From positions 1 to 5,714 of the forward strand of contig SFKY01000101.1 of assembly GCA_004554665.1 (NCBI GenBank): a DNA stretch of 5,714 bases. Direction: 5' to 3'. Under the pieces are notes generated by a model. That model saw only the letters and a program-made list of their open reading frames with translations. It made no database searches and had not been told where the DNA came from. Position numbers and translations under genes: made by a program. This document shows, piece by piece, positions 1 to 5,714 of this stretch (the first letter of the stretch is position 1; every line of letters begins with the position of its first letter). Source of the DNA: Bacteroidales bacterium (GTDB taxonomy: Bacteria > Bacteroidota > Bacteroidia > Bacteroidales > Bacteroidaceae).

Positions 1-102
1 TACGCTATGTTTACTTTCATTAAACATTAATCGAAGTCTGTTTGCGATACTTCTGTCAACTTGCGTCCAACGCGCGTACACAACTTTGTTTGCTCACTAT
101 GG

Positions 103-167
103 ATAACGACATCAGAGACAAATAGAATAATGACAAGTGTTGTTTATGTTGTCATTGTCGTCGTTAT
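103..167. repeat. Imperfect palindrome A built from 9-nt units
   Basis: The ends are perfectly inverted (ATAACGAC at 103-110, GTCGTTAT at 160-167). Inside, the right half has GTTGTT, GTTGTC and GTCGTC starting at 139, 148 and 157, exactly 9 nt apart. The left half has GACATC and GACAAA at 108 and 117, also 9 nt apart, and is more degenerate. It shares sequence and architecture with the better preserved palindrome at 351-415 and looks like a diverged copy of the same element. Function unknown: a small dispersed repeat, a protein-binding array or an RNA hairpin are all possible. Confidence 0.7.
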
Positions 168-272
168 ACTCCAATCGGTCGTATAAGAGAAATGAGAAGT
201 CAGGTGGGTGGTTTCTTCAGGTGAATATTTTTGTCGAGAATAGGAAGCGGCGGAGAGGGAACCAAAGAAGGC

Positions 273-321
273 TATTCCTCTGATTTTTTTCAAACAAGCC
301 ATGATTATTCCTCTGACTTTT
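273..321. repeat. Direct repeat of TATTCCTCTGAYTTTT, two copies
   Basis: TATTCCTCTGATTTTT (273-288) recurs as TATTCCTCTGACTTTT (306-321), with 15 of 16 positions identical and a period of 33 nt. The pair lies between the two palindromes, just left of copy B. It may be part of the same duplicated unit or a tandem regulatory site. No known motif is recognised. Confidence 0.6.
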
Positions 322-350
322 TATATTTTCTTCTCTGCTCAGTATGAAAA

Positions 351-415
351 ACGACAACAGAGACAACAAAGACAACGATACCGACAGTTGTTGTTTGGGT
401 TGTCTTTGTTGTCGT
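351..415. repeat. Long imperfect palindrome B, three 9-nt units per arm
   Basis: Arms 351-376 and 390-415 are reverse complements at 22 of 26 positions, with a 13-nt loop (377-389). The left arm has GACAAC at 353, 362 and 371, a strict 9-nt period. The right arm has the complementary GTTGTT/GTTGTC units at 390, 399 and 408. The left arm contains no T and the right arm no A. On the minus strand the hairpin is followed by a run of T (complement of the A-run at 347-351), so it could also terminate leftward transcription. Related to the element at 103-167. Inference: a small mobile or dispersed repeat, or an inverted iteron array for a DNA-binding protein. Confidence 0.75.
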
Positions 416-526
416 AAAAATTAATCCACACTACAGTTTTTTTCCATCACAGTTGATAGTTTTCTTCCTGTGGACTGGTCGCGAATGTCTACCACAATGG
501 GGACAATGAAAATAAACACGTAAAAG

Positions 527-558
527 TATGGGCGATTCGCGAAAAATCTTTATCTTTG
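527..558 (+). promoter_or_regulatory. Promoter of the GH3 gene
   Basis: TATCTTTG at 551-558 matches the Bacteroidetes -7 consensus TAnnTTTG exactly. Twenty nt upstream, TATG (527-530) matches the -33 consensus TTTG in three of four bases. Transcription would begin a few bases after 558, giving a leader of roughly 20-25 nt before the ATG at 587. The leader is A/T-rich with no clear Shine-Dalgarno sequence, as is usual in this phylum. The assignment rests on consensus matching only. Confidence 0.7.
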
Positions 559-586
559 TAGATGAAAACTTTAATAACGAAATCAA

Positions 587-2872
587 ATGAAAAAACTATT
601 GTGTTTGTTGGCTTTTGCGTGCGTGGTAGGGACGAGTGCGCAAAACAAGCGATTGCCACAGTTGGGTAAAGATCCTGTGGAAAAGATACTGCGTGCCATG
701 ACTTTGGAGGAAAAAGCAGCCATGCTTGTAGGTGTGTCAGTAGAGGAAGGCAGCAGTCTGGTGGCCAATGTGGCGGGAACGACCTGTGCCGTAAGCCGAT
801 TGGGCATTCCGCATACCTATCTTCAAGATGGCCCTTCGGGACTGCGTATTGATACTGTGCGAAAGGGAGATACACGCAAGTATTACTGTACAGGCTTCCC
901 GGTGGCCACGCTGTTGGCCTCGACATGGAATGACAAATTAGTAACCAAGGTGGGTGCCACGATGGGTGAGGAACTCAACTCGTACGGCATCGACGTGTTG
1001 CTGGCACCCGGTCTCAACATCCAGCGCAATCCGCTCAATGGACGCAATTTTGAATATTACTCTGAAGACCCGTTGCTGTCTGGTTATATGGCAGCCGCCA
1101 TCGTCAGAGGATTGCAGTCGCAGGGTGTGGGAGGCACCATCAAGCACTTTGCTGCCAATAACCAGCAGTCTATGCGCATGTTCAACGATGCACGCATCTC
1201 CCAACGGGCACTGCGCGAGATCTATCTGCGCAATTTTGAAATTGCCATCAGGGAGTCCAACCCGTGGGCGGTCATGTCTTCGTATAACAGCCTGAACGGG
1301 CAGCGCGTGCAGAGCCACCGAGGGCTGCTCACCGACCTGCTTCGTGGCGAGTGGGGATTCCGAGGCGTGGTGATGACCGACTGGGGCGAGCCCCGTATTA
1401 CGGTCGATCAGATACATGCCGGCAACGACCTGCTCATGGGCGGCAAGCCCCAACAGGTAAAAGATATTGTGGAGGGAGTGAAAAACGGTGCCCTCTCCGA
1501 GGCCGATGTGGACGAAGGTGTGCGCAGGGTGCTGCGCTATGTCCTGAAGACCAAGAGTTTCAAGGGTCATCAAGCCACTTGGAATCCTGATCTGAAAGCA
1601 CATGCCGTGGTGGCATGTGAGGCAGCGGAAGAGGGAATCGTGCTGCTCAAAAATGGACGTACCGCCCTGCCGCTGGCCAAAGACGAGAAAGTGGCGCTCT
1701 TTGGTGTCGGTTCGTATAATTTCTATGCCAACGGACTTGGTTCGGCTGATGTCAACACACCCTATACCATCAATATGATTCAGGGATTGGCCAACGCCAA
1801 TGTGTCTATTCACCCACGTCTGGACCAGTATTACCGCCAGTATATCGCCAATGAAGATTTTCAGTTGGGCGAAGCCAATACGCCCAGTTGGAAAAACTGG
1901 TTCTTCGGTTACAAAAAGCCCAAAGAGGCCGACCTCGACCCGTCATTCATCGGTTACAGAGCCAAGGATTGCTCCAAGGCTATCATCACCATAGCCCGCA
2001 ATGCAGGCGAGTGTGAAGACCGCGACTATAAAGAGGGTGATTACCTGCTTACTCCCACGGAGCGCAAGTTGATTGAGAATGTGAGCAAGGCTTTCCATGC
2101 CAAGAAGAAGCCCGTGGTGGTGGTGCTCAATACGGGTGGTGCGATGGATATCGCATCGTGGCAAGGATTGGTGGATGCCATCCTGTTGGTTTGGCAGCCG
2201 GGAGAAGAGGGCGGCAACGCCGTGGCCAATGTTCTTACCGGCAAGGTGTGCCCCTCGGGTAAGTTGCCCATGACGCTCGCCAATGCCTATACCGATATTC
2301 CGGCTTCGAAGAATTTCCCCCTGCACTATAAGTTCAGTTGGGACGAACTGTTGCGTCCCGGCGCAGAGGTGATGGCCAAGAAAGACCTCGGCTATACCCT
2401 CTACGAGGAAGATATATGGGTAGGCTACCGCCATTTCAACACCCGTGGCTGCGAGGTGGCCTATCCTTTCGGCTATGGTCTCTCTTACACCACCTTCGCC
2501 TACGGCACACCCACGATGAAGGTCAAGAATGGGCGTTGCAAGGTAGCGGTCAAGGTGACCAATACGGGTAAAGTGAGCGGTAAAGAGGTGGTGCAGCTCT
2601 ACGCTACAGCCCCTAAAGGAAAACTGGAAAAACCTCTCCGAGAACTGAAAGCTTACGGCAAGACCCCGCTGATCGCTCCGGGTGAGAGTGCGGTGGTGGA
2701 GATGGATTTCCCCCTGTCAGATTTGGCATCGTTTGATGAGGACCGGATGGCATGGGTAACCGATGCCGGCACGTATATCCTCTCGGTGGGTGCCTCGGTA
2801 GAGGATATTCGCGCCACGCTGCAATTGGCCGTGAAGCGCGAGACCGTCAAGCCGGTGAAAACACGGATATAA
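587..2872 (+). CDS. GH3 beta-glycosidase, probably beta-glucosidase, secreted
   Basis: A complete 761-residue three-domain GH3 enzyme. The family hydrolyses terminal non-reducing beta-linked sugars with retention of configuration. Residues 1-18 form a signal peptide (MKK, hydrophobic core, cut likely after TSA), with no proper lipobox, so a soluble periplasmic protein is expected. Residues ~25-325 are the TIM-barrel-like domain: DGPSGLR at 81-87, GRNFEYYSEDP at 152-162, KHF at 186-188, and VVMTDW at 261-266 with predicted nucleophile Asp265. Residues ~345-565 are the alpha/beta sandwich; NAGECEDR (472-479) carries the likely acid/base Glu475, by analogy with SGEGYDR of Thermotoga Bgl3B. The C-terminus (~650-750) is an FnIII-like domain. 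The start is supported by the signal peptide and the promoter just upstream. Most likely a beta-glucosidase; beta-xylosidase or another beta-exo-activity cannot be excluded. The gene stands alone on its strand, facing the convergent regulator. Confidence 0.93.
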   Translation: MKKLLCLLAFACVVGTSAQNKRLPQLGKDPVEKILRAMTLEEKAAMLVGVSVEEGSSLVANVAGTTCAVSRLGIPHTYLQDGPSGLRIDTVRKGDTRKYYCTGFPVATLLASTWNDKLVTKVGATMGEELNSYGIDVLLAPGLNIQRNPLNGRNFEYYSEDPLLSGYMAAAIVRGLQSQGVGGTIKHFAANNQQSMRMFNDARISQRALREIYLRNFEIAIRESNPWAVMSSYNSLNGQRVQSHRGLLTDLLRGEWGFRGVVMTDWGEPRITVDQIHAGNDLLMGGKPQQVKDIVEGVKNGALSEADVDEGVRRVLRYVLKTKSFKGHQATWNPDLKAHAVVACEAAEEGIVLLKNGRTALPLAKDEKVALFGVGSYNFYANGLGSADVNTPYTINMIQGLANANVSIHPRLDQYYRQYIANEDFQLGEANTPSWKNWFFGYKKPKEADLDPSFIGYRAKDCSKAIITIARNAGECEDRDYKEGDYLLTPTERKLIENVSKAFHAKKKPVVVVLNTGGAMDIASWQGLVDAILLVWQPGEEGGNAVANVLTGKVCPSGKLPMTLANAYTDIPASKNFPLHYKFSWDELLRPGAEVMAKKDLGYTLYEEDIWVGYRHFNTRGCEVAYPFGYGLSYTTFAYGTPTMKVKNGRCKVAVKVTNTGKVSGKEVVQLYATAPKGKLEKPLRELKAYGKTPLIAPGESAVVEMDFPLSDLASFDEDRMAWVTDAGTYILSVGASVEDIRATLQLAVKRETVKPVKTRI

Positions 2873-2879
2873 GGACAAG

Positions 2880-2940
2880 AAAAAACGAACAGCAAGGGCG
2901 CAAGGCCTCCGCACTCAGGTGTCGGAGGTCTTGCGCCTTG
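2880..2940 (-). terminator. Hairpin terminator between GH3 and the AraC gene
   Basis: The left arm 2893-2914 pairs with 2919-2940 around a TCAG loop (2915-2918). The stem has one bulged G on the left, one T bulge at 2922 and one G-T wobble. Read on the minus strand, the stem is followed after 7 nt by six T (complement of the A-run 2880-2885), a reasonable intrinsic terminator for the regulator. Read on the plus strand there is no T tract after the stem, so for GH3, whose stop is 20 nt before it, it would act less well or only as a 3'-end stabiliser. The hairpin overlaps the last codons and stop of the regulator gene. Confidence 0.75.
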
Positions 2941-3847
2941 TCGTTGTACGATTGGTCTGCTGTGGGCGCTCGGCACGCCGGTATTGGGATGGTGTCATAC
3001 CCATCACATTGGTGAAGATGCGGGTGAAGTAGGCCGGCTCCTCAAATCCAAGGATATTGGCTACCTCGTTGAGCTTCAGGTTCGACAACTCTATCAGCTC
3101 ACATGCCTTCTGCACTTTCATGTGCAGGAAGTATCGGATGGGTGACATGCCGGTCTTCTCCTTGAAAAGCATGGAGAAGTGAGATACCGAATAATGGAAA
3201 TGGCTGGCTATATCCTCCAATCGTAGTTGGGTCTGCAGGTGTTCGTTCATGTAATAGATGACGCGGTCCAGCAATTCGTCGCCCTGATGGTTCACCGCCA
3301 CGATGTGGCGGTATTGGGTCACCCATCTGAATGAGGCAAGAAAATAATGCAGGCACATTGACGAGTAGGTCATATAGTCGCGGATATAGCCATGAGAGAA
3401 GGCTTGGTACATCTCCTCAAACAGGTCGAGCCTGTATTGGATGCGCGATTCCAATCCTCGTCCTATCGGATAAGGTGTCACAGGGTGGGGGATGAATGCG
3501 TCGGCCACACGTCCACAGAAGTGAATCCAGTAGATGGTCCAGGGGTGCTCCTCGTCTGCCCAGAATGCGTAAGGAGTATGGGGAGGCAGGATTATATATT
3601 CGTCGCTTTTCACCATCATCGTCTGGTTGTCAATGTTTACCCAGCCCACACCCTCTGTACAATAGATGAGCATGGCGTAGGCTACCCCCTGTTGCTTGCT
3701 TATATAATGATACTTGACATGGGGGAAGTAACCAATCTTGCGGATATACAGATTGCCGATGAGCGGGTCGGTTGCGCAGTCAGACATCAGGTTTTCAGGT
3801 AGTGTAACCAGCCTTTGCCCCTTGAATCCCTCTTTGATACGAATCAT
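2915..3847 (-). CDS. AraC-family transcriptional regulator, cupin sensor plus two HTH motifs
   Basis: A 310-residue one-component regulator. Residues ~30-115 form an AraC-type cupin ligand-binding domain (YCTEGVGWV at 62-70, ILPPHTPYAFW at 86-96, WTIYWIHF at 103-110), followed by a helical linker. The C-terminal ~100 residues are the AraC DNA-binding domain: first HTH about 208-230 (LRLEDIASHFHYSVSHFSMLF), second about 258-290, with the family signature GFEEPAYFTRIF (267-278) and GMTPSQYRR (283-291). A longer frame opens at 3892, but that ATG lies inside the predicted -7 box (3890-3897), so I chose the ATG at 3847, which gives MIRIKEGF. The last ~18 residues are polar and Thr/Arg-rich and are encoded by the terminator arm. 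It is divergent from the permease gene and convergent with GH3, so it likely controls the permease-GH97 unit in response to a sugar. Cytoplasmic; the inducer cannot be read from sequence. Confidence 0.92.
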   Translation of the reverse strand: MIRIKEGFKGQRLVTLPENLMSDCATDPLIGNLYIRKIGYFPHVKYHYISKQQGVAYAMLIYCTEGVGWVNIDNQTMMVKSDEYIILPPHTPYAFWADEEHPWTIYWIHFCGRVADAFIPHPVTPYPIGRGLESRIQYRLDLFEEMYQAFSHGYIRDYMTYSSMCLHYFLASFRWVTQYRHIVAVNHQGDELLDRVIYYMNEHLQTQLRLEDIASHFHYSVSHFSMLFKEKTGMSPIRYFLHMKVQKACELIELSNLKLNEVANILGFEEPAYFTRIFTNVMGMTPSQYRRAERPQQTNRTTTRRKTSDT

Positions 3848-3889
3848 AGTTGTTAACGTAAATCGTAAGATTGTGTAAGTAATTAAGAA

Positions 3890-3921
3890 CAAAAATAGTG
3901 GTTTTTTCCAGATAAAACAAA
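3890..3921 (-). promoter_or_regulatory. Promoter of the AraC-family gene
   Basis: On the minus strand TATTTTTG (3897 down to 3890) matches the -7 consensus TAnnTTTG exactly. TTTG (3921 down to 3918) is a perfect -33 box at a 20-nt spacing. Transcription would start near 3885, leaving about 35-40 nt of leader before the ATG at 3847. The -33 box directly abuts the permease -7 box on the other strand, so the two promoters probably compete or are controlled together. Confidence 0.75.
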
Positions 3922-3929
3922 TAATTTTG
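3922..3929 (+). promoter_or_regulatory. -7 box of the MFS permease promoter
   Basis: TAATTTTG matches TAnnTTTG exactly and sits 26 nt before the ATG at 3956, giving a short leader of about 20 nt. The -33 position (about 3898-3901, GTGG) is a poor match to TTTG. A weak -33 box is what one would expect of a promoter that needs an activator such as the adjacent AraC-type protein; that is inference. Confidence 0.65.
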
Positions 3930-3938
3930 CAGCAAAAT
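3924..3938. promoter_or_regulatory. 15-bp perfect palindrome, candidate operator
   Basis: ATTTTGC-A-GCAAAAT is perfectly symmetric and overlaps both the permease -7 box and its expected transcription start. A protein bound here would block RNA polymerase. AraC-family proteins more often bind direct repeats, so a different regulator could use it, or the symmetry may be partly chance in A/T-rich DNA. Confidence 0.4.
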
Positions 3939-3955
3939 CATCATCTAAGTCTATT

Positions 3956-5134
3956 ATGTCACATTCTGAGAACAAGTGGATGGCTGTTTTGCCCATCCTT
4001 TCCGGTTTTTTTGTGATGGGATTCTGCGACATTGTAGGTATCGCATCAGACTATGTACAGCGTTCTTTCGGCTGGTCTTCCACCATGGCGGGCATCGTTC
4101 CGTCGCTCGTTTTCTTGTGGTTTCTCGTGCTGGCCATTCCTACGGCCAATCTCATGGGGCGTATCGGTTGCCGTCGTACGGTGATGGTGAGCCTTATCAT
4201 CACCATCGTGGGAACTTTCCTTCCGTTGTTGGCTTACGACAGCGTGGCTTGCCTCATCACCTTTGCCCTCATCGGAATCGGCAATACCATGCTGCAGGTA
4301 TCACTCAATCCGCTTATCTGTCATGTTGTGCCACAGGGCAGCCTGCGTGCCAGTAGTCTTACGGCCGGTCAGGTGGTCAAGGCCCTTTCGTCTTTGGCAG
4401 GTCCAGAGATAGTCATGATTGCCGTTACAATCTGGGATATGGAGCATTGGTTTTACTGTTTCCCCATCATGGGCGTTATCACGTTGCTGTCTGCCCTGTG
4501 GATGATGACCGTGCCGGAGGTGCAAGCCGACGAACAATCGGGCGATAAGCTGTCGATGGGCAAAACCTTTGCCTTGTTGGCCAACTCGCGCATGTTGGTA
4601 CTCTTTATTGGTATCTTGGCTATTGTGGGTCTGGATGTCTCCACCAACTTCTTGAGTTCCAAGCTGATGGCTTCACGCTTCGATTGGCAGCCGGAGATGG
4701 CCAAGTTTGCGCCACAGGTCTATTTCCTCTGCCGTACGGTAGGTGCGTTTATAGGTGTGGCGTTGCTCACCCGTATCAGTGAGGTGCTCTATTTCAGAGT
4801 CAACGGTGTGCTGTGCGTCTTGTCGTTGGTAGTGATGGCTTTTGCAGGATCTGCCACGCTCACGATGGTCTGCATCGGTGCAGTGGGATTCTTTGCCTCA
4901 ACCGTTTTCTCCATCATTTATTCGGTGGCATTTAGTTACTATCCCAAAGATACTGGCAGCGTTTCTGGTCTGTTGATTACAGCTGTGGCCGGTGGTGGTA
5001 TCGTCACTCCGCTGCTGGGTTGGACGATCGACCATGCCGGCATGGTAGGTGGCATCTGTGTCATTTTGGCCTGTGCGCTCTATTTGTTGGGATGTGCCTG
5101 CTGGATTAAGAAAGACAGTCATTCATTGTCATAA
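3956..5134 (+). CDS. MFS sugar permease, FucP/GluP-like
   Basis: A complete 392-residue integral membrane protein with about 12 hydrophobic segments arranged as two six-helix halves, separated by a polar loop around residues 188-202. The N-terminus (FFVMGFCDIVG, 18-28) resembles sugar/proton symporters of the fucose-permease and glucose/galactose-transporter group. The loop after the second helix carries the MFS signature LMGRIGCRRT (66-75). Other family-like stretches are GIGNTMLQVSLNPL (107-120) and, in the second half, PKDTGSVSGLLITAVAGGGIVTPLLG, split across 330-355. It would import a monosaccharide across the inner membrane with a cation; which sugar is not determined. It follows its own promoter, is divergent from the AraC-type gene and lies 49 nt before the GH97 gene, so it probably takes up a product of the neighbouring glycosidases. 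Confidence 0.88.
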   Translation: MSHSENKWMAVLPILSGFFVMGFCDIVGIASDYVQRSFGWSSTMAGIVPSLVFLWFLVLAIPTANLMGRIGCRRTVMVSLIITIVGTFLPLLAYDSVACLITFALIGIGNTMLQVSLNPLICHVVPQGSLRASSLTAGQVVKALSSLAGPEIVMIAVTIWDMEHWFYCFPIMGVITLLSALWMMTVPEVQADEQSGDKLSMGKTFALLANSRMLVLFIGILAIVGLDVSTNFLSSKLMASRFDWQPEMAKFAPQVYFLCRTVGAFIGVALLTRISEVLYFRVNGVLCVLSLVVMAFAGSATLTMVCIGAVGFFASTVFSIIYSVAFSYYPKDTGSVSGLLITAVAGGGIVTPLLGWTIDHAGMVGGICVILACALYLLGCACWIKKDSHSLS

Positions 5135-5139
5135 GATTG

Positions 5140-5168
5140 CTGGTTGCAAGGGGCAACAGGGTTTTAAA
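5140..5168 (+). other. Small hairpin between permease and GH97 genes
   Basis: GTTGC (5143-5147) pairs with GCAAC (5153-5157) around AAGGG; an alternative pairing extends it with CTG (5140-5142) and CAG (5157-5159) and a bulged G. A short TTTT (5162-5165) follows. This is too weak to call a terminator. It could act as a partial terminator or processing site tuning GH97 relative to the permease, or mean nothing. Confidence 0.25.
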
Positions 5169-5183
5169 TTGGTTAAAAGTTAT

Positions 5184-5714
5184 ATGAGAGTTATGTTTAA
5201 TGCTTTGCGGATTAAAGTCGCGCTATTATTGGTATGCATCCCATTATCACTATGTGCCCGCAAGGCAATGAGGGTTACATCCCCTCATCAAAAGATTGCA
5301 GTGGAAGTATCAGAATCTGCACTGCATACATGGCAGTATGCAATTAAGGGCGATGGCAGGCAACTTTTCGATCCTTCACAGTTGGGCTATAAGGCTACGG
5401 ATGGCTCTTTGGTTCCCGGTGAAGGATGGCACGTACACAATGTGTCCAGGCGTCGGATCCGCAGTGTGTGGAAACCTATATGGGGAAAGCGTGCCATAGT
5501 TCCCGATGCGTATCAGGAGCTACGTGTCTGTTTTGGTAATGAAGCCTGTCCCCCTTATCGGCTTGATATCGTCTTCCGTGCCTATGACGATGGCGTTGCT
5601 TTCCGTTACGAAATACCACAGGAGGCAAAAGATTCTATTGCTTACGGGAGTGAGGAAACCCGATTCGCATTTGCAGATGATTTCACCGCCTGGTTTTACA
5701 ATGGGGAAAACCAT
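5184..5714 (+). CDS. GH97 glycosidase, N-terminal part (cut by window edge)
   Basis: The frame is open from the ATG at 5184 to the last base, giving 177 residues of a protein that in this family is usually 600-700 residues. Residues 1-25 are a signal peptide (basic start, hydrophobic VALLLVCIPLSL). There is a Cys at 24, but Leu before it makes a lipobox poor, so export to the periplasm is likely and a lipid anchor doubtful. The rest matches the GH97 N-terminal beta-sandwich: VTSPHQKIAVEVS (31-43), SQLGY (65-69), SVWKPIWGKR (94-103), YQELRV (110-115) and the hallmark FRAYDDGVAFRYEIP (131-145), then FTAWFYNGENH at the edge. GH97 members are calcium-dependent alpha-glucosidases (inverting, SusB type) or alpha-galactosidases (retaining); the deciding catalytic residues lie beyond the window. 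An alternative start is the in-frame ATG at 5193. Probably co-transcribed with the permease. Confidence 0.85.
   Translation, partial: MRVMFNALRIKVALLLVCIPLSLCARKAMRVTSPHQKIAVEVSESALHTWQYAIKGDGRQLFDPSQLGYKATDGSLVPGEGWHVHNVSRRRIRSVWKPIWGKRAIVPDAYQELRVCFGNEACPPYRLDIVFRAYDDGVAFRYEIPQEAKDSIAYGSEETRFAFADDFTAWFYNGENH

Larger units (their letters stand above)
1..586. other. Gene-free stretch upstream of the GH3 gene
   Basis: No reading frame here has credible protein character; all frames on both strands are broken by frequent stops or give low-complexity peptides. It contains two related palindromes (103-167 and 351-415), a direct repeat (273-288 and 306-321), an isolated -7-like match TATTTTTG (226-233, +), and the GH3 promoter at the right end. 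The first ~30 bases could be the end of one gene or the start of another, but too little is visible to say. The length (almost 600 bases) and repeat content suggest a true intergenic region, possibly one that has received small repeated elements. Confidence 0.75.

Noticed and set aside
1..30. Possible gene end on plus (frame closing at TAA 21-23 or 28-30) or gene start on minus (ATG at 20 or 27)
   Set aside because: Fewer than ten codons are visible in any case, with competing frames and no recognisable residues, so no call is justified.
103..415. The repeats as a CRISPR array
   Set aside because: There are only two diverged copies about 245 bp apart, with no regular spacers and no cas genes; the inner 9-nt units are far too short for CRISPR repeats.
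587..640. GH3 protein as a lipoprotein (Cys at residue 12)
   Set aside because: Phe at -2 does not fit a lipobox and the hydrophobic stretch before Cys12 is too short; a normal cut after TSA at residue 18 fits better.
489..926. A minus-strand frame reaching from the GH3 start into the intergenic region
   Set aside because: It mostly overlaps the GH3 signal peptide and first domain in antisense, and the remainder crosses the GH3 promoter; composition is not protein-like.
938..1813. A long open frame on the minus strand inside the GH3 gene (291 codons)
   Set aside because: It lies wholly antisense to a clearly conserved GH3 enzyme, its translation shows no recognisable family and is rich in His and Gln as expected of a shadow frame, and no promoter or leader is apparent.
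1943..2434. A 163-codon minus-strand frame inside GH3
   Set aside because: Antisense shadow of the GH3 sandwich domain with no domain signature.
3392..3802. A 136-codon plus-strand frame across the regulator gene
   Set aside because: Antisense to the AraC-type cupin and linker region, which has clear family sequence; no independent support.
5143..5165. A true terminator between the permease and GH97
   Set aside because: The stem is only 5 bp without bulges and the T run is four bases, so full termination is unlikely; kept only as a weak hairpin.

Overview
The window looks like a chromosomal segment from a Bacteroidales bacterium, most plausibly Prevotella/Segatella or Bacteroides. This is inferred from three things: the protein families (GH3, GH97, FucP/GluP-type MFS, AraC), near-exact TAnnTTTG -7 boxes of the Bacteroidetes sigma factor in front of three genes, and start codons preceded by A/T-rich leaders without a clear Shine-Dalgarno sequence. 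The genus cannot be fixed from the sequence alone.

Layout. Positions 1-586 hold no convincing gene. They carry two related imperfect palindromes (103-167 and 351-415) built from 9-nt units, a 16-nt direct repeat, and at the right end the promoter of the first gene. Positions 587-2872 (+) encode a secreted three-domain GH3 glycosidase with both catalytic carboxylates recognisable. A strong hairpin (2893-2940) separates it from a convergent AraC-family regulator (2915-3847, -), whose stop codon lies in the hairpin loop. A compact divergent promoter region (3848-3955) separates the regulator from an MFS sugar permease (3956-5134, +). A GH97 glycosidase gene starts 49 nt further on (5184, +) and runs off the right edge.

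How the genes may work together (inference). The GH3 and GH97 enzymes carry export signals and would release monosaccharides from oligosaccharides in the periplasm. The MFS protein would carry the sugar across the inner membrane. The AraC-type protein, with an N-terminal cupin sensor, would respond to a sugar and control the divergent permease-GH97 unit, perhaps also GH3. No SusC/SusD pair is visible, so this would be a small accessory sugar-use cluster or the edge of a larger locus. Substrate identity is not determined: GH3 suggests beta-linked and GH97 alpha-linked substrates.

The coding content is ordinary for the group. The less explained parts are the paired 9-nt-unit palindromes, the abutting divergent promoters with a 15-bp perfect palindrome, and the regulator's stop codon inside its own terminator. 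I see no evidence for a wholly new system.
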